Assembly: GCF_012275515.1 (NCBI RefSeq) | Contig: NZ_JAAZQL010000001.1 | Span: 248,001 to 312,000 of the forward strand | Reading direction: 5' to 3' | From: Novosphingobium sp. SG707 | GTDB lineage: Bacteria; Pseudomonadota; Alphaproteobacteria; Sphingomonadales; Sphingomonadaceae | DNA: 64,000 nt | Shown: positions 26,548 through 35,353 of the stretch, in pieces | Numbering within the stretch: the first letter of the stretch is position 1 | Layout: every line of letters starts with the position of its first letter | Notes under the pieces: generated by a model | The model's database searches: none | Seen by the model: only the letters and a program-made list of their open reading frames with translations | What the model was told of the DNA's origin: nothing | Translations under genes and position numbers: made by a program

Positions 26548-27306
26548 ATGGCCTTTATCGATCAGGTCGGTGTTCTGGATGAAGATGAGTCCGGGCCGCG
26601 CTATCTGCGGCTGCAAAAGCTGCTCCGCAATGCCATCGACAGCCGCCGCCTGCCGGTGGGCAGCGCTTTGCCCAGCGAGCGCGAATTGGGCGAGGTCTAT
26701 GCTCTTTCCCGCGTGACGATCCGCAAGGCGATCGACAAGCTGGTGGATGAAGGTCTGCTGGAGCGGCGCAAGGGCGCGGGGACCTTTGTCGGCGGCGCGG
26801 CCCCGGCGCAATCGGGCCGCGTGGAAAAGAGCATTTCCAAACTCTCCTCCTTTTCCGAAGACATGCTCTCGCGCGGGCGCAAACCGTCGAGCCGCTGGCT
26901 GGACCGCAGCGAAGGGGCGGTGACGCCCGATGAGGCGCTCTCGCTGGGCCTCTCGCCCGGATCGCCGGTCTATCGGTTTCAGCGCATCCGCTATGCCGAT
27001 GGCGAGACGATGGCGCTTGAACATGTCGCGGTTCCCGCATGGGGCCTGCCCTCGGCCGAGGCGGTGGAGGAATCGCTCTATGACGCGCTCGATCTGCGGG
27101 GCTTGCGCCCGGTGCGGGTGTTGCAGAGGGTGCGCGCCATCGGCTTTTCCGCCGAACATGCGGCGTTGCTGGGGGTGGAGGAGGGCGACCCTTGCCTGTT
27201 CATCGACCGCCGCGCCTTTTTGCCCGATGGGCGGGTGATCGAGGTGGCGCAATGCTATTATCGCGGCGATGCCTATGATCTGGTTGCGGAATTGAGCCAG
27301 AACTGA
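26548..27306 (+). CDS. GntR/HutC-family regulator with UTRA domain
   Basis: 252-aa transcription factor. Winged-helix domain at about residues 20-85 (LPSERELGEVYALSRVTIRK, ERRKGAGTFV), then a UTRA effector domain to the end. The closest functional group is the NagR/DasR/NagQ regulators that respond to GlcN-6-P or GlcNAc-6-P. Its place just after the GlcNAc operon makes it the probable local repressor. It is separated from that operon by a terminator, so it has its own promoter in 26495-26547. Operator candidates lie in the 19538-19975 gap. Confidence 0.9.
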   Translation: MAFIDQVGVLDEDESGPRYLRLQKLLRNAIDSRRLPVGSALPSERELGEVYALSRVTIRKAIDKLVDEGLLERRKGAGTFVGGAAPAQSGRVEKSISKLSSFSEDMLSRGRKPSSRWLDRSEGAVTPDEALSLGLSPGSPVYRFQRIRYADGETMALEHVAVPAWGLPSAEAVEESLYDALDLRGLRPVRVLQRVRAIGFSAEHAALLGVEEGDPCLFIDRRAFLPDGRVIEVAQCYYRGDAYDLVAELSQN

Positions 27307-27329
27307 GCTTCGGGCGTTTTGTCCATAAA

Positions 27330-27346
27330 TTGAGAATAATTCGCAA
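27330..27346 (+). promoter_or_regulatory. Fur-like box 1 upstream of haem-type TonB receptor
   Basis: TGAGAATAATTCGCA (27331-27345) fits the 7-1-7 Fur-type inverted repeat with one mismatch between arms. It lies about 28 nt upstream of a TTGACC -35 element. Confidence 0.55.
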
Positions 27347-27373
27347 AAACTTGCGGCGGGCTGCTCTCGCCGC

Positions 27374-27402
27374 TTGACCTTATGCGTCCGCGCTCCTTAA
27401 AA
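27374..27402 (+). promoter_or_regulatory. Sigma-70-type promoter for the haem-type TonB receptor
   Basis: TTGACC at 27374-27379 and TTAAAA at 27397-27402 are spaced by exactly 17 nt. Transcription would start near 27409, inside the second Fur-like box. Confidence 0.5.
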
Positions 27403-27407
27403 GCTAC

Positions 27408-27422
27408 TGCGAATCAATCGCA
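27408..27422 (+). promoter_or_regulatory. Fur-like box 2
   Basis: TGCGAATCAATCGCA is a 7-1-7 inverted repeat with one mismatched pair. It overlaps the predicted transcription start, a position suited to iron-dependent repression. Confidence 0.5.
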
Positions 27423-27493
27423 TTTAAAGGGGCCGTGTCATTTCCTTCCTTCCCTCCCGCTTTTGCCTGTCCGGGCGCCACCCCGCCCGCGCC

Positions 27494-29683
27494 ATGCTGC
27501 TGGCTTCGGCCTGCCTTGCCGCACCGGCCCCCGCCATGGCGCAGGACGGCGACCCGCTGGTCACGCTCAATCCGATGAATGCCATCACCGTCACCGCCAC
27601 CCGCCGCCCCACCACCATCGGCGAAGTTCCCGCCACTGTCTCGGTCATCAGCGCGCGGCAGATTGCCGACCAGATGGCCGCCGACATCAAGGACCTGATC
27701 CGTTTCGAACCGGGCGTTTCGGTGCATCGCGCCCCGGCCCGCTTTGGTGCGGCCAGCGGCACCACCGGGCGCGACGGCAATGCCGGTTTCAACATCCGCG
27801 GGCTTGAGGGCAACCGTGTGCTGATGCAGGTGGACGGCGTGCGCGTGCCCGATGGGTTCGAATTCGGCGCGCACGCCGCCGGGCGCGGCGATTATGTCGA
27901 TCTGGGCCTGGTCAAATCGGTCGAGATCCTGCGCGGTCCGGCCTCGGCGCTTTACGGCAGCGATGGCCTGGCGGGCGCCGTCAGCTTCATCACCAGCGAT
28001 CCGGAGGATTTCCTCAAAGGGGGCCGCAAAATCGCCGGTCTGGCCCGCCTCGCCTATGATTCCGCCGACAACAAGGCCACAGAAACCGGCATTCTGGCGG
28101 GGCAATCGGGCGCATGGTCGGCGCTGGTCGCCTATACCCGCCGGGATGGGCATGAGCAGAAGAACAAGGGCAGCAATTACGCCGCCAATTCCACCCGCAC
28201 CGCCGCCAATCCGCAGGACACCCAATCAAACGCCGTGCTGGCCAAGCTGGTCTTTGCGCCCTCGGCGGGCCACCGCCTGCGCTTGACGCTCGATCATCTC
28301 GACAATCACACGTTCACTAACGGCCTTTCGGGCATTGCGCCCACGGCCTCGTCTTCGACCAGCGTGATCGGCCTGATCGGGCGCGACACGGTGCGGCGCG
28401 ACCGGGTCAGCCTTGATTGGCGCTGGCAGGGGGCGGGCGCGATCGAGATGGCGCAGATCACTGGCTGGTATCAGAAATCGGACAACCGCGAATATTCGGC
28501 CGAGGATCGCTATACCGCCGCCGACCGCACGCGCCTGAATACTTTTGCCAATCGCGTGCTGGGCCTCTCGGCGGAATTGCATTCCAGCCTGAACACCGGG
28601 CCGCTTTCGCACGCGCTGGTCTATGGCGCGGATGCCAGTTTCACCCGGCAGGAAGGGGTGCGCGACGGCACTGTACCTCCCACCAACGAGACCTTCCCCA
28701 CCCGCGCCTTTCCGCCCACCGATTTCACGCTGGCGGGCTTCTATCTGGGCGATGAGATCGCCGTGGGCGGCAAGGTGCTGACGCTTTATCCGGTGCTGCG
28801 TTTCGACCATTACCGGCTCAGCCCCAAGAGCGACGGGTTACCCTCGAATTTCACCGGGCAGGGGCAGAGCGGATCGCGCGTTTCGCCCAAGATCGGCGCG
28901 CGGGTAAAGCTGGGTCTGGTCAGCCTTTTCGGCAATTACGCGCAAGGCTTTAAGGCTCCCGCCCCCACGCAGGTCAACCAGTTCTTCGAGAATCTTGCCT
29001 TTGGCTATACCTCGGTGCCCAACCCCAATCTGAAGCCGGAAACCAGCGAGACTTTCGAGGGCGGCATCCGCATCGCCCAAGGCGGCATCAGCGCCGGGAT
29101 CACCGGCTTTACCGGCCGATACCGCGATTTCATCAGCCAGCAGGTGGTGAGCGGGGCCTTCACCCCGACCAACCCGGCGGTCTATCAATTCATCAACCTC
29201 AACCGCGTGCGTATCTCGGGCGCCGAGGGGCAGGTCATGCTGCGCGCCAAAAGCGGGCTCTCCGGGCGCATGGCCGTTTCCTATGCCAAGGGCACCGTCA
29301 CCGGCACCGATGGCGCAAGGACTCCGCTATCCACCATCGACCCGCTCAAGCTCATCATGGGGCTGGGCTATGATGCGCCGGGGGGCCGCTTTGGCGGGCA
29401 GATCATCATGACCCATTCGGCGCAAAAGGAGATGTCGGCCACCAATGCCGCCGATTGCGGCAACAGCCTGTGCTATCGCCCCGGTGCTTTCACCATCCTC
29501 GACGCCACCGCCTATGTCCGCCTCGGACAGGCGCTGATGCTGCGCGCGGGCGTGTTCAACCTGACCAACGCCAAATACGCATGGTGGAGCGATGTGCGCG
29601 GCCTCTCGGCCAGCTCGACCGTTACCGATGCCTATACCCAGCCGGGGCGCAATGCCTCCGTTTCGCTGACCGCGCGTTTCTGA
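27494..29683 (+). CDS. TonB-dependent receptor, haemoglobin/haem type
   Basis: 729-aa (from the ATG) outer-membrane receptor. TonB box region ITVTATRRPTTI, then a plug with PGVSVHRAPARFG, GNAGFNIRGLEGNRVLMQVD and SALYGSDGLAGAVSF, matching the haemoglobin/transferrin/lactoferrin receptor family. C-terminal RNASVSLTARF ends in the usual aromatic residue. The ATG gives a short signal sequence without basic residues. The frame is open back to 27428, and an ATT codon at 27440 has AAAGGGG in front, so the true start may be earlier. Fur-like boxes and the DUF6607 neighbour support iron/haem uptake. Confidence 0.88.
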   Translation: MLLASACLAAPAPAMAQDGDPLVTLNPMNAITVTATRRPTTIGEVPATVSVISARQIADQMAADIKDLIRFEPGVSVHRAPARFGAASGTTGRDGNAGFNIRGLEGNRVLMQVDGVRVPDGFEFGAHAAGRGDYVDLGLVKSVEILRGPASALYGSDGLAGAVSFITSDPEDFLKGGRKIAGLARLAYDSADNKATETGILAGQSGAWSALVAYTRRDGHEQKNKGSNYAANSTRTAANPQDTQSNAVLAKLVFAPSAGHRLRLTLDHLDNHTFTNGLSGIAPTASSSTSVIGLIGRDTVRRDRVSLDWRWQGAGAIEMAQITGWYQKSDNREYSAEDRYTAADRTRLNTFANRVLGLSAELHSSLNTGPLSHALVYGADASFTRQEGVRDGTVPPTNETFPTRAFPPTDFTLAGFYLGDEIAVGGKVLTLYPVLRFDHYRLSPKSDGLPSNFTGQGQSGSRVSPKIGARVKLGLVSLFGNYAQGFKAPAPTQVNQFFENLAFGYTSVPNPNLKPETSETFEGGIRIAQGGISAGITGFTGRYRDFISQQVVSGAFTPTNPAVYQFINLNRVRISGAEGQVMLRAKSGLSGRMAVSYAKGTVTGTDGARTPLSTIDPLKLIMGLGYDAPGGRFGGQIIMTHSAQKEMSATNAADCGNSLCYRPGAFTILDATAYVRLGQALMLRAGVFNLTNAKYAWWSDVRGLSASSTVTDAYTQPGRNASVSLTARF

Positions 29684-29707
29684 TCTCCACGCTTAAGGAC
29701 AATTCCC

Positions 29708-30694
29708 ATGAAGAAAGCCCTTCTTGCTTCCCTCCTGCTGGGTCTGGCCATGACCCCGGCAGCGCCCGCCATGGCCGACGGCCCCGTCGCCCCGCGTTCA
29801 GCACAGGCCGATGCCCAGGCCTTTGCCGCTGATCGTGCCGCGATTTTGGCCATGGCGGGCGATTACAAAGTGACCTTCGACCTGCGCGAGACGACAAGCT
29901 GGCGCGCTGATTACACGCCGATCCCGTCCAAACTGTCGGGTGGGCATGAGGTGGTGCGCGTGATCGAGGACACCGGCCCCCATATCGCCCTGCAACACCT
30001 GCTGGTGGTCAAGGATGAGGGTGGCAAGACGATGGTCATCAAGCATTGGCGGCAGGACTGGAATTACCAGCCGGAAAATGTCCTGACCTATGCGGGCAAG
30101 GGGGAATGGAAGCTGGAAGCCATCCCGGCCGCGATGCGCGCGGGCCGATGGTCGCAGACCGTGTGGCAGACCGACGATTCCCCGCGCTATGGCGGATGGG
30201 GGCAATGGAGCGAAGAGGGCGGGGTGCGCCGCTGGCGTTCAAGCTGGACGCTGCGCCCGCTGGCCCGGCGTGATGCGGTGCGCCATCCGGCCTATGACCG
30301 TTATCTGGCCATCAACCGCCATTCGCCCACGCCCACCGGCTGGATCCACTGGCAGGACAATATGAAGGAAGGCCCCGACCCGGCAGGCTCGGGCAAGATC
30401 GTGCCCTTTGTGCAGGAATCGGGCCTCAACACCTATGTCCGCGATGGGAAATTCGATGTGGCGGCGGCGGAAAGCTATTGGGCCGCGACCAAGGATTACT
30501 GGGCCGCGGTGCGCGGGGTGTGGGATGAGACCATCGCCCGCCACCAGGGCGTGAAAGTGGCCGAAGTGGCCGAGACCGGATCGGCGGGCGCCGAAAGGCT
30601 GATGGGGCTGGCGGACGAGGTGAGGGCCGGAAAAATCAGCACCGACAAGGCGATCGCCGCCGCCCGCGCGGTGATTGCCGAGGTCGCCGGTTGA
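29708..30694 (+). CDS. Exported DUF6607 family protein
   Basis: 328-aa protein with a clear signal peptide ([23 protein letters not shown]). The body has HWRQDWNYQPENVLTYAGKG and many tryptophans, as in DUF6607. The family is frequently encoded next to haem-type TonB receptors, as here (24-nt gap, same strand). A periplasmic haem-handling or receptor-assisting role is possible, but no reaction is known. The operon ends in a terminator 8 nt after the stop. Confidence 0.82.
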   Translation: MKKALLASLLLGLAMTPAAPAMADGPVAPRSAQADAQAFAADRAAILAMAGDYKVTFDLRETTSWRADYTPIPSKLSGGHEVVRVIEDTGPHIALQHLLVVKDEGGKTMVIKHWRQDWNYQPENVLTYAGKGEWKLEAIPAAMRAGRWSQTVWQTDDSPRYGGWGQWSEEGGVRRWRSSWTLRPLARRDAVRHPAYDRYLAINRHSPTPTGWIHWQDNMKEGPDPAGSGKIVPFVQESGLNTYVRDGKFDVAAAESYWAATKDYWAAVRGVWDETIARHQGVKVAEVAETGSAGAERLMGLADEVRAGKISTDKAIAAARAVIAEVAG

Positions 30695-30701
30695 GGCGAA
30701 A

Positions 30702-30734
30702 GGGCGGGGGAGAGGCGATACCCCCGCCCGTTTT
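30702..30734. terminator. Rho-independent terminator between convergent operons
   Basis: GGGCGGGGG / CCCCCGCCC (9-bp perfect stem, 10-nt loop) followed by GTTTT on the plus strand. It serves the DUF6607 operon and perhaps the convergent efflux operon. Confidence 0.8.
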
Positions 30735-30736
30735 GC

Positions 30737-32158
30737 TCAGGTCGTCTGCCAGCCCCCGGCCAGAGCGCGGAACACATCCACCTCGGCAAAGGCGCTGGCG
30801 CGGCGGGCCGCCACCAGATCGGCCTCGGCCCCGGCCAATGTGCGCTGCGCATCCAGCACGGTCAGGAAATCGACCTGACCTTCGCGCTGGCGGGCGAGGC
30901 TGATGCGCGACGCGCGCAGGGCTTCATCCCTTGCGCGCTGCAGTGTATCGGCCCGTTGCCGCGCCGAGGAGAGATTGGACAGCGCCCGCTCGGTTTCCTC
31001 CAGCGCCACCAGCACCGCGCCATCGAATTGCGCCAGCGAGGCCTTGGATTCGGCCTTGGCCGCCGCGATTCGCGCCCGTGCCGCCACGATATTGGGGATG
31101 CTCCAGCTGACCAGCGGCCCCAGCGACCAGCGCGAGGCCGAGGAACTGGTCACATCCATCCCGCCCAGCGCGCTGGCCCCGGCCGAGGCGCCAAGAGTGA
31201 TGCGCGGGAAGAGATCGGCCGTGGCCACGCCGATCCGCGCCGTATCGGCGGCAAGCCGCCTTTCGGCCGCGCGCACATCGGGCCGCCGCGCCAAGAGCGC
31301 CGCGCCATCGCCCACAGGGATCGGCTGCTTCAGCACCGGCGTGGCGATCACCCCGCGCAGCGCGGCGGGCAGATCGCCCGGATTGCGCCCGGTTAACGTG
31401 GCAAGGCGCAGCAAGGCGGCCTGCCGATCGGCCTGCAATTGCGGGATGGTGGCGGCCTGCTGGTCGCGCAGGGCCGTGACGCGGATGAGGTCCAGCCGGT
31501 CCGAGCGCCCCACATCGACCCGCGCCCCGGTGATCCGGATCGAGCGGTCGAGCAGATCCACCGTTTCCTGCGCCACCTTTTCACGCTCGGCGCTGGTGGC
31601 GGCATCCAGATAGGCGCGCACCGTGTCGGACACCACCGCAAGGCGCACGGCATCCTCATCGGCTTGCGCTGCGGCGGCATCGCCCTTGGCCGCCTCTATC
31701 CCCCGACGCAAACGGCCAAAGGCATCCACCTCATAGGACAGCGCAAGGCCCCCATCATAGGCCCAACGCTCGCGCGACTGGCCCGGAATGGTCTGGATCG
31801 AGGAAATCCGCTGGCGATTGGCCGAGGCGGTCAGTGTGGTTTCGGGCAGCAGGATCGGCGCGCGTGCGCCGGTCAGGCTGGCGCGGGCCGCCTCCACTCG
31901 CGCGGCGGCCACGCGGATGTCGGTGTTGGCGGCCAGAGCATCGCGGACCAGAGCGTCGAGCACCGGATCGCCATACATGGTCCACCACTGATCGGCGGCG
32001 GGGGCGGCGGCAAAACCTGCGGCCTGCGCGCCCATAAAGGGCGCCTTGGCCGAGGCATTGGCCACCGGGGCATGATAATTCGGCCCTACGGCGCAACCGG
32101 CCAGCAGGCTGGTGGCCAAGAGGAGGGGAATGATGCGTGTCATCGCAAGTTTCCTCAT
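30737..32158 (-). CDS. RND efflux outer-membrane channel, NodT/OprM-like lipoprotein
   Basis: 473-aa outer-membrane factor. Lipoprotein signal ends in LLAGC (lipidated Cys22), followed by AVGPNYHAP, the standard OprM N-terminus. Two repeated OEP helical domains show WWTMYGDPVLDALVRDAL and RRPDVRAAERRLAADTARIGVA. Start ATG 32158 overlaps the RND permease stop (ATGA); ATG 32143 is a close alternative. It is the last gene of the adaptor-permease-channel operon. Confidence 0.93.
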   Translation of the reverse strand: MRKLAMTRIIPLLLATSLLAGCAVGPNYHAPVANASAKAPFMGAQAAGFAAAPAADQWWTMYGDPVLDALVRDALAANTDIRVAAARVEAARASLTGARAPILLPETTLTASANRQRISSIQTIPGQSRERWAYDGGLALSYEVDAFGRLRRGIEAAKGDAAAAQADEDAVRLAVVSDTVRAYLDAATSAEREKVAQETVDLLDRSIRITGARVDVGRSDRLDLIRVTALRDQQAATIPQLQADRQAALLRLATLTGRNPGDLPAALRGVIATPVLKQPIPVGDGAALLARRPDVRAAERRLAADTARIGVATADLFPRITLGASAGASALGGMDVTSSSASRWSLGPLVSWSIPNIVAARARIAAAKAESKASLAQFDGAVLVALEETERALSNLSSARQRADTLQRARDEALRASRISLARQREGQVDFLTVLDAQRTLAGAEADLVAARRASAFAEVDVFRALAGGWQTT

Positions 32159-35100
32159 TCGGCCGGTTGCAGCGCGCCGCCATGGCCCCGGCGACGCCGG
32201 GCCAGACGCAGCGCCAGTTTCCGGCACAGCACATAGAAGGTGGGGGTGAAGAGCAGGCCAAAGCCGGTGACGCCCGCCATGCCGAAGAACACCGCCGTGC
32301 CCAAGGCCTGACGCAGTTCCGCCCCTGCGCCGGTGGCGATTACCAGAGGCACCGCGCCAAGGATGAAGGCAAGACTGGTCATCAGGATCGGGCGCAGGCG
32401 GGTTTGCGAGGCATAGACTGCGGCATCGACCGGATCCATCCCACGCTCATCCTCGGCCTGCTTGGCAAATTCCACCACAAGGATGGCGTTCTTCGCCGCC
32501 AGAGCTATCAGCACCACGAGGCCGATTTGCGTCAGGATATTATTATCCATCCCCCGCAGATTGACCCCCAGCATGGCCGCAAGCAGGCACATGGGCACGA
32601 TCAGGATGATCGAGAGCGGCAGCGTCAGGCTTTCATACTGGGCCGCCAGCACGAGGAAGACGAAAAGCACGGCCATGCCAAAGACCATCGCGGCGGTGTT
32701 GCCCGCATGGGCCTGTTGATAGGCAATGTCGGTCCATTCGCCGCCATAGCCGGGCGCCAGCGTCGTGTCGGCCAGCTTTTCCATCGTGGCCAGCGACTGG
32801 CCGGTGGAGAAGCCGGGCGCGGTGTCGCCGTCGATTTCCACCGCCGGTTGCAGGTTATAGCGCACCACGCGATAGGGGCCGGTCTTGTCCTCGAAATTGG
32901 CGACCGCGCCGATCGGCACCATTTCGCCGGTGTTCGAGCGGGTTTTCAGGTTGGCAATATCGGCCACGGTCGAGCGGTGGTCCGGGTCGGCCTGCGCAGT
33001 CACGCGATAGGTGCGGCCCAAAAGGTTGAAGTCATTGACGAAGGCCGAGCCGAGATAGACCTCGAGCGCCTCGAAGATCCGTTCCGGCGGCACGCCCAGC
33101 AGATCGGCCTTGCGGCGGTCAATATCGGCATAGACGCGCGGCGTGTTGACATCGAACAGGGTATAGACCTGCTTGAGACCAGCCTCCGCATTGGCCTTGG
33201 CGATCAGCGCCCAGGCCTGCGCATTGAGCGCATCATAGCCGCGCCCTTCGCGGTCCTGCAGCATGAAGCGATAGCCGCCCGCCGCGCCAAGGCCCTGAAT
33301 GACCGGGGGCGGCACAAGGATGATGCGCGCCTTGTCATAACCGGCCATGGCTTTGTTGGCCTGATCCATGATGCCCTGATAGGTCGCGCCCAGTGCCTTG
33401 CGCTCGGCAAAGCTCTTGAAGGGGAAATAGATCGCGCCCGAATTGGGAGCAGAGGTGCGCGAGGGACCGTGGAAGCCCGCAAACATCACCGCCCCGCGAA
33501 TGCCCTGAATGGGCAGGATGCGGGCGGCCACATCGCGCACCACGCCGTCCGTGCGCTCCAGCGAGGCGCCCGAGGGCAATTGCACGATGGCCAGGAAATA
33601 GCCCTGATCCTGCGCCGGGATAAAGCCCGAGGGCGTGATCAGGAACAGGCCCGCCGTGGCCGCGATCAGGGCGGCATAGGCCCCCATCATCCGCTTGGGC
33701 ATGCCCAGCAGGCGGCGCGTCAGGCGGGCATAGGCCGCGCTCATCCGGTCGAAACCGGCGTTGAAGCGGTCGGCCCCGGTTTGCAGCATCCGCCGCCAGC
33801 GGGGCAGATGGGCATGGGCGGCATCCACATGACCGCGCAGCAAAAGCGCCGCCATGGCAGGCGAAAGCGTCAGGCTGAGCAGCAGCGAGATGACCGTGGC
33901 GGTCGAGATGGTGACGGCGAACTGCTTGTAGAACTGGCCCGACAGGCCGGTGATGAAGAGCGTGGGCACGAACACCGCGCACAGCACCAGCACGATGGCG
34001 ACCAGCGCGGTGGCTACCTCGTCCATCGACGTGCGCGCCGCCTCCAGCGGGCTCATGCCCAGCGCCATGTTGCGTTCGACATTTTCGACCACGACGATGG
34101 CGTCATCGACCACAATGCCGATGGCCAGCACCAGCCCGAAAAGCGAGAGGTTGTTGAGCGAATAGCCCACCGCCGAAAGCATCACCGCCGTGCCGATCAG
34201 CGAGACAGGGATGGCCAGCACCGGAATGATCGCCGCGCGCCAGCTTTGCAGGAAGATGAGGATCACCAGCACCACCAGCACCACCGCTTCGAACAGCGTG
34301 TGATAGACGGCATCAATCGACTGGCTGATGAATTCGGTGGGGTTGTAGATGGTGGAATATTCCAGCCCCTTGGGGAAGGTTTTGGAAATCGTGTCCATCT
34401 CGGACTTGATGCGCGCGGCCGCGGCCAGAGCGTTCGAGCCGGGGCGCTGCATCACCGCGATCACCACGGTGGGCTTGTTCGAAAGATAGGTGTTGATGCC
34501 GTAATCCTGCGCGCCCAGTTCGACACGCGCCACATCGCGCACGCGGACCTGATGGCCGGCGGCGTCGGTGCGGATGACCACATCGTAGAATTGCTGCGGA
34601 TCGGTCAGGCGGCCTTGCGTTTCCACGCCAAGCTGAAATGCCTCGCCCTTGGAATAGGGGGGCTGGCCCAGAGCGCCGGAGGAGACCTGCACGTTTTGAG
34701 CGCGCAGGGCCGCGACGATCTCGCCCGCCGTCAGATTGAGCGCGGCCGCGCGGGCCGGGTCGATCCAGACGCGCATCGCATAATCGCGCCCGCCAAACAG
34801 CTGCACATCGCCCACGCCGTCCAGCCGGGCCAGACGGTCGCGCACCTGCGTCAGCGCATAATTCGAGATATAGTCGCGCGGCAGGCTGCCGTCGGGCGAT
34901 TGCAGATTGACCACCATCAGGAAGTCCGGGCTGGTCTTGCGCGTGACGACGCCCAGCCGCTGAACCTCTTGGGGCAGCCGCGGCACGGCAATCGCCACGC
35001 GGTTCTGCACCAGCACCTGCGCGGCATCGAGATCCGTGCCGATCTTGAAGGTGGCCGTGATCGTCACCTTGCCGTCGCCGGTCGACTGGCTGCTCATATA

Positions 35101-35334
35101 GAGCATATTGTCGACGCCGTTGATTTCCTGCTCGATGGGCGTGGCGACGGTGGCCGCCACGGTTTCGGCCGAGGCGCCGGGATATTGGGCCGAAACGGTG
35201 ACCGTGGGCGGCACTACTTCGGGATATTGCGAGACGGGCAGGCCGACAAAGGCCAGCGCGCCCACCACGGTGATAAGCACCGCCAGCACCGCCGCGAAGA
35301 TCGGGCGGTCTATGAAGAAACGGGAAAAGCGCAT
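32155..35334 (-). CDS. RND multidrug efflux permease, AcrB/MexB (HAE1) family
   Basis: 1059-aa inner-membrane proton antiporter of normal length. N-terminus FSRFFIDRPIFAAVLAVLIT; TM4 has the proton-relay pair in GIVVDDAIVVVENVER. Two large periplasmic loops and a C-terminal repeat half (ALAAKNAILVVEFAKQ) are visible. It exports hydrophobic toxic compounds. The operon order is adaptor, permease, channel, under a TetR regulator. Confidence 0.96.
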   Translation of the reverse strand: MRFSRFFIDRPIFAAVLAVLITVVGALAFVGLPVSQYPEVVPPTVTVSAQYPGASAETVAATVATPIEQEINGVDNMLYMSSQSTGDGKVTITATFKIGTDLDAAQVLVQNRVAIAVPRLPQEVQRLGVVTRKTSPDFLMVVNLQSPDGSLPRDYISNYALTQVRDRLARLDGVGDVQLFGGRDYAMRVWIDPARAAALNLTAGEIVAALRAQNVQVSSGALGQPPYSKGEAFQLGVETQGRLTDPQQFYDVVIRTDAAGHQVRVRDVARVELGAQDYGINTYLSNKPTVVIAVMQRPGSNALAAAARIKSEMDTISKTFPKGLEYSTIYNPTEFISQSIDAVYHTLFEAVVLVVLVILIFLQSWRAAIIPVLAIPVSLIGTAVMLSAVGYSLNNLSLFGLVLAIGIVVDDAIVVVENVERNMALGMSPLEAARTSMDEVATALVAIVLVLCAVFVPTLFITGLSGQFYKQFAVTISTATVISLLLSLTLSPAMAALLLRGHVDAAHAHLPRWRRMLQTGADRFNAGFDRMSAAYARLTRRLLGMPKRMMGAYAALIAATAGLFLITPSGFIPAQDQGYFLAIVQLPSGASLERTDGVVRDVAARILPIQGIRGAVMFAGFHGPSRTSAPNSGAIYFPFKSFAERKALGATYQGIMDQANKAMAGYDKARIILVPPPVIQGLGAAGGYRFMLQDREGRGYDALNAQAWALIAKANAEAGLKQVYTLFDVNTPRVYADIDRRKADLLGVPPERIFEALEVYLGSAFVNDFNLLGRTYRVTAQADPDHRSTVADIANLKTRSNTGEMVPIGAVANFEDKTGPYRVVRYNLQPAVEIDGDTAPGFSTGQSLATMEKLADTTLAPGYGGEWTDIAYQQAHAGNTAAMVFGMAVLFVFLVLAAQYESLTLPLSIILIVPMCLLAAMLGVNLRGMDNNILTQIGLVVLIALAAKNAILVVEFAKQAEDERGMDPVDAAVYASQTRLRPILMTSLAFILGAVPLVIATGAGAELRQALGTAVFFGMAGVTGFGLLFTPTFYVLCRKLALRLARRRRGHGGALQPAE

Positions 35335-35353
35335 GGGGGGATGCCCTTTGGGT

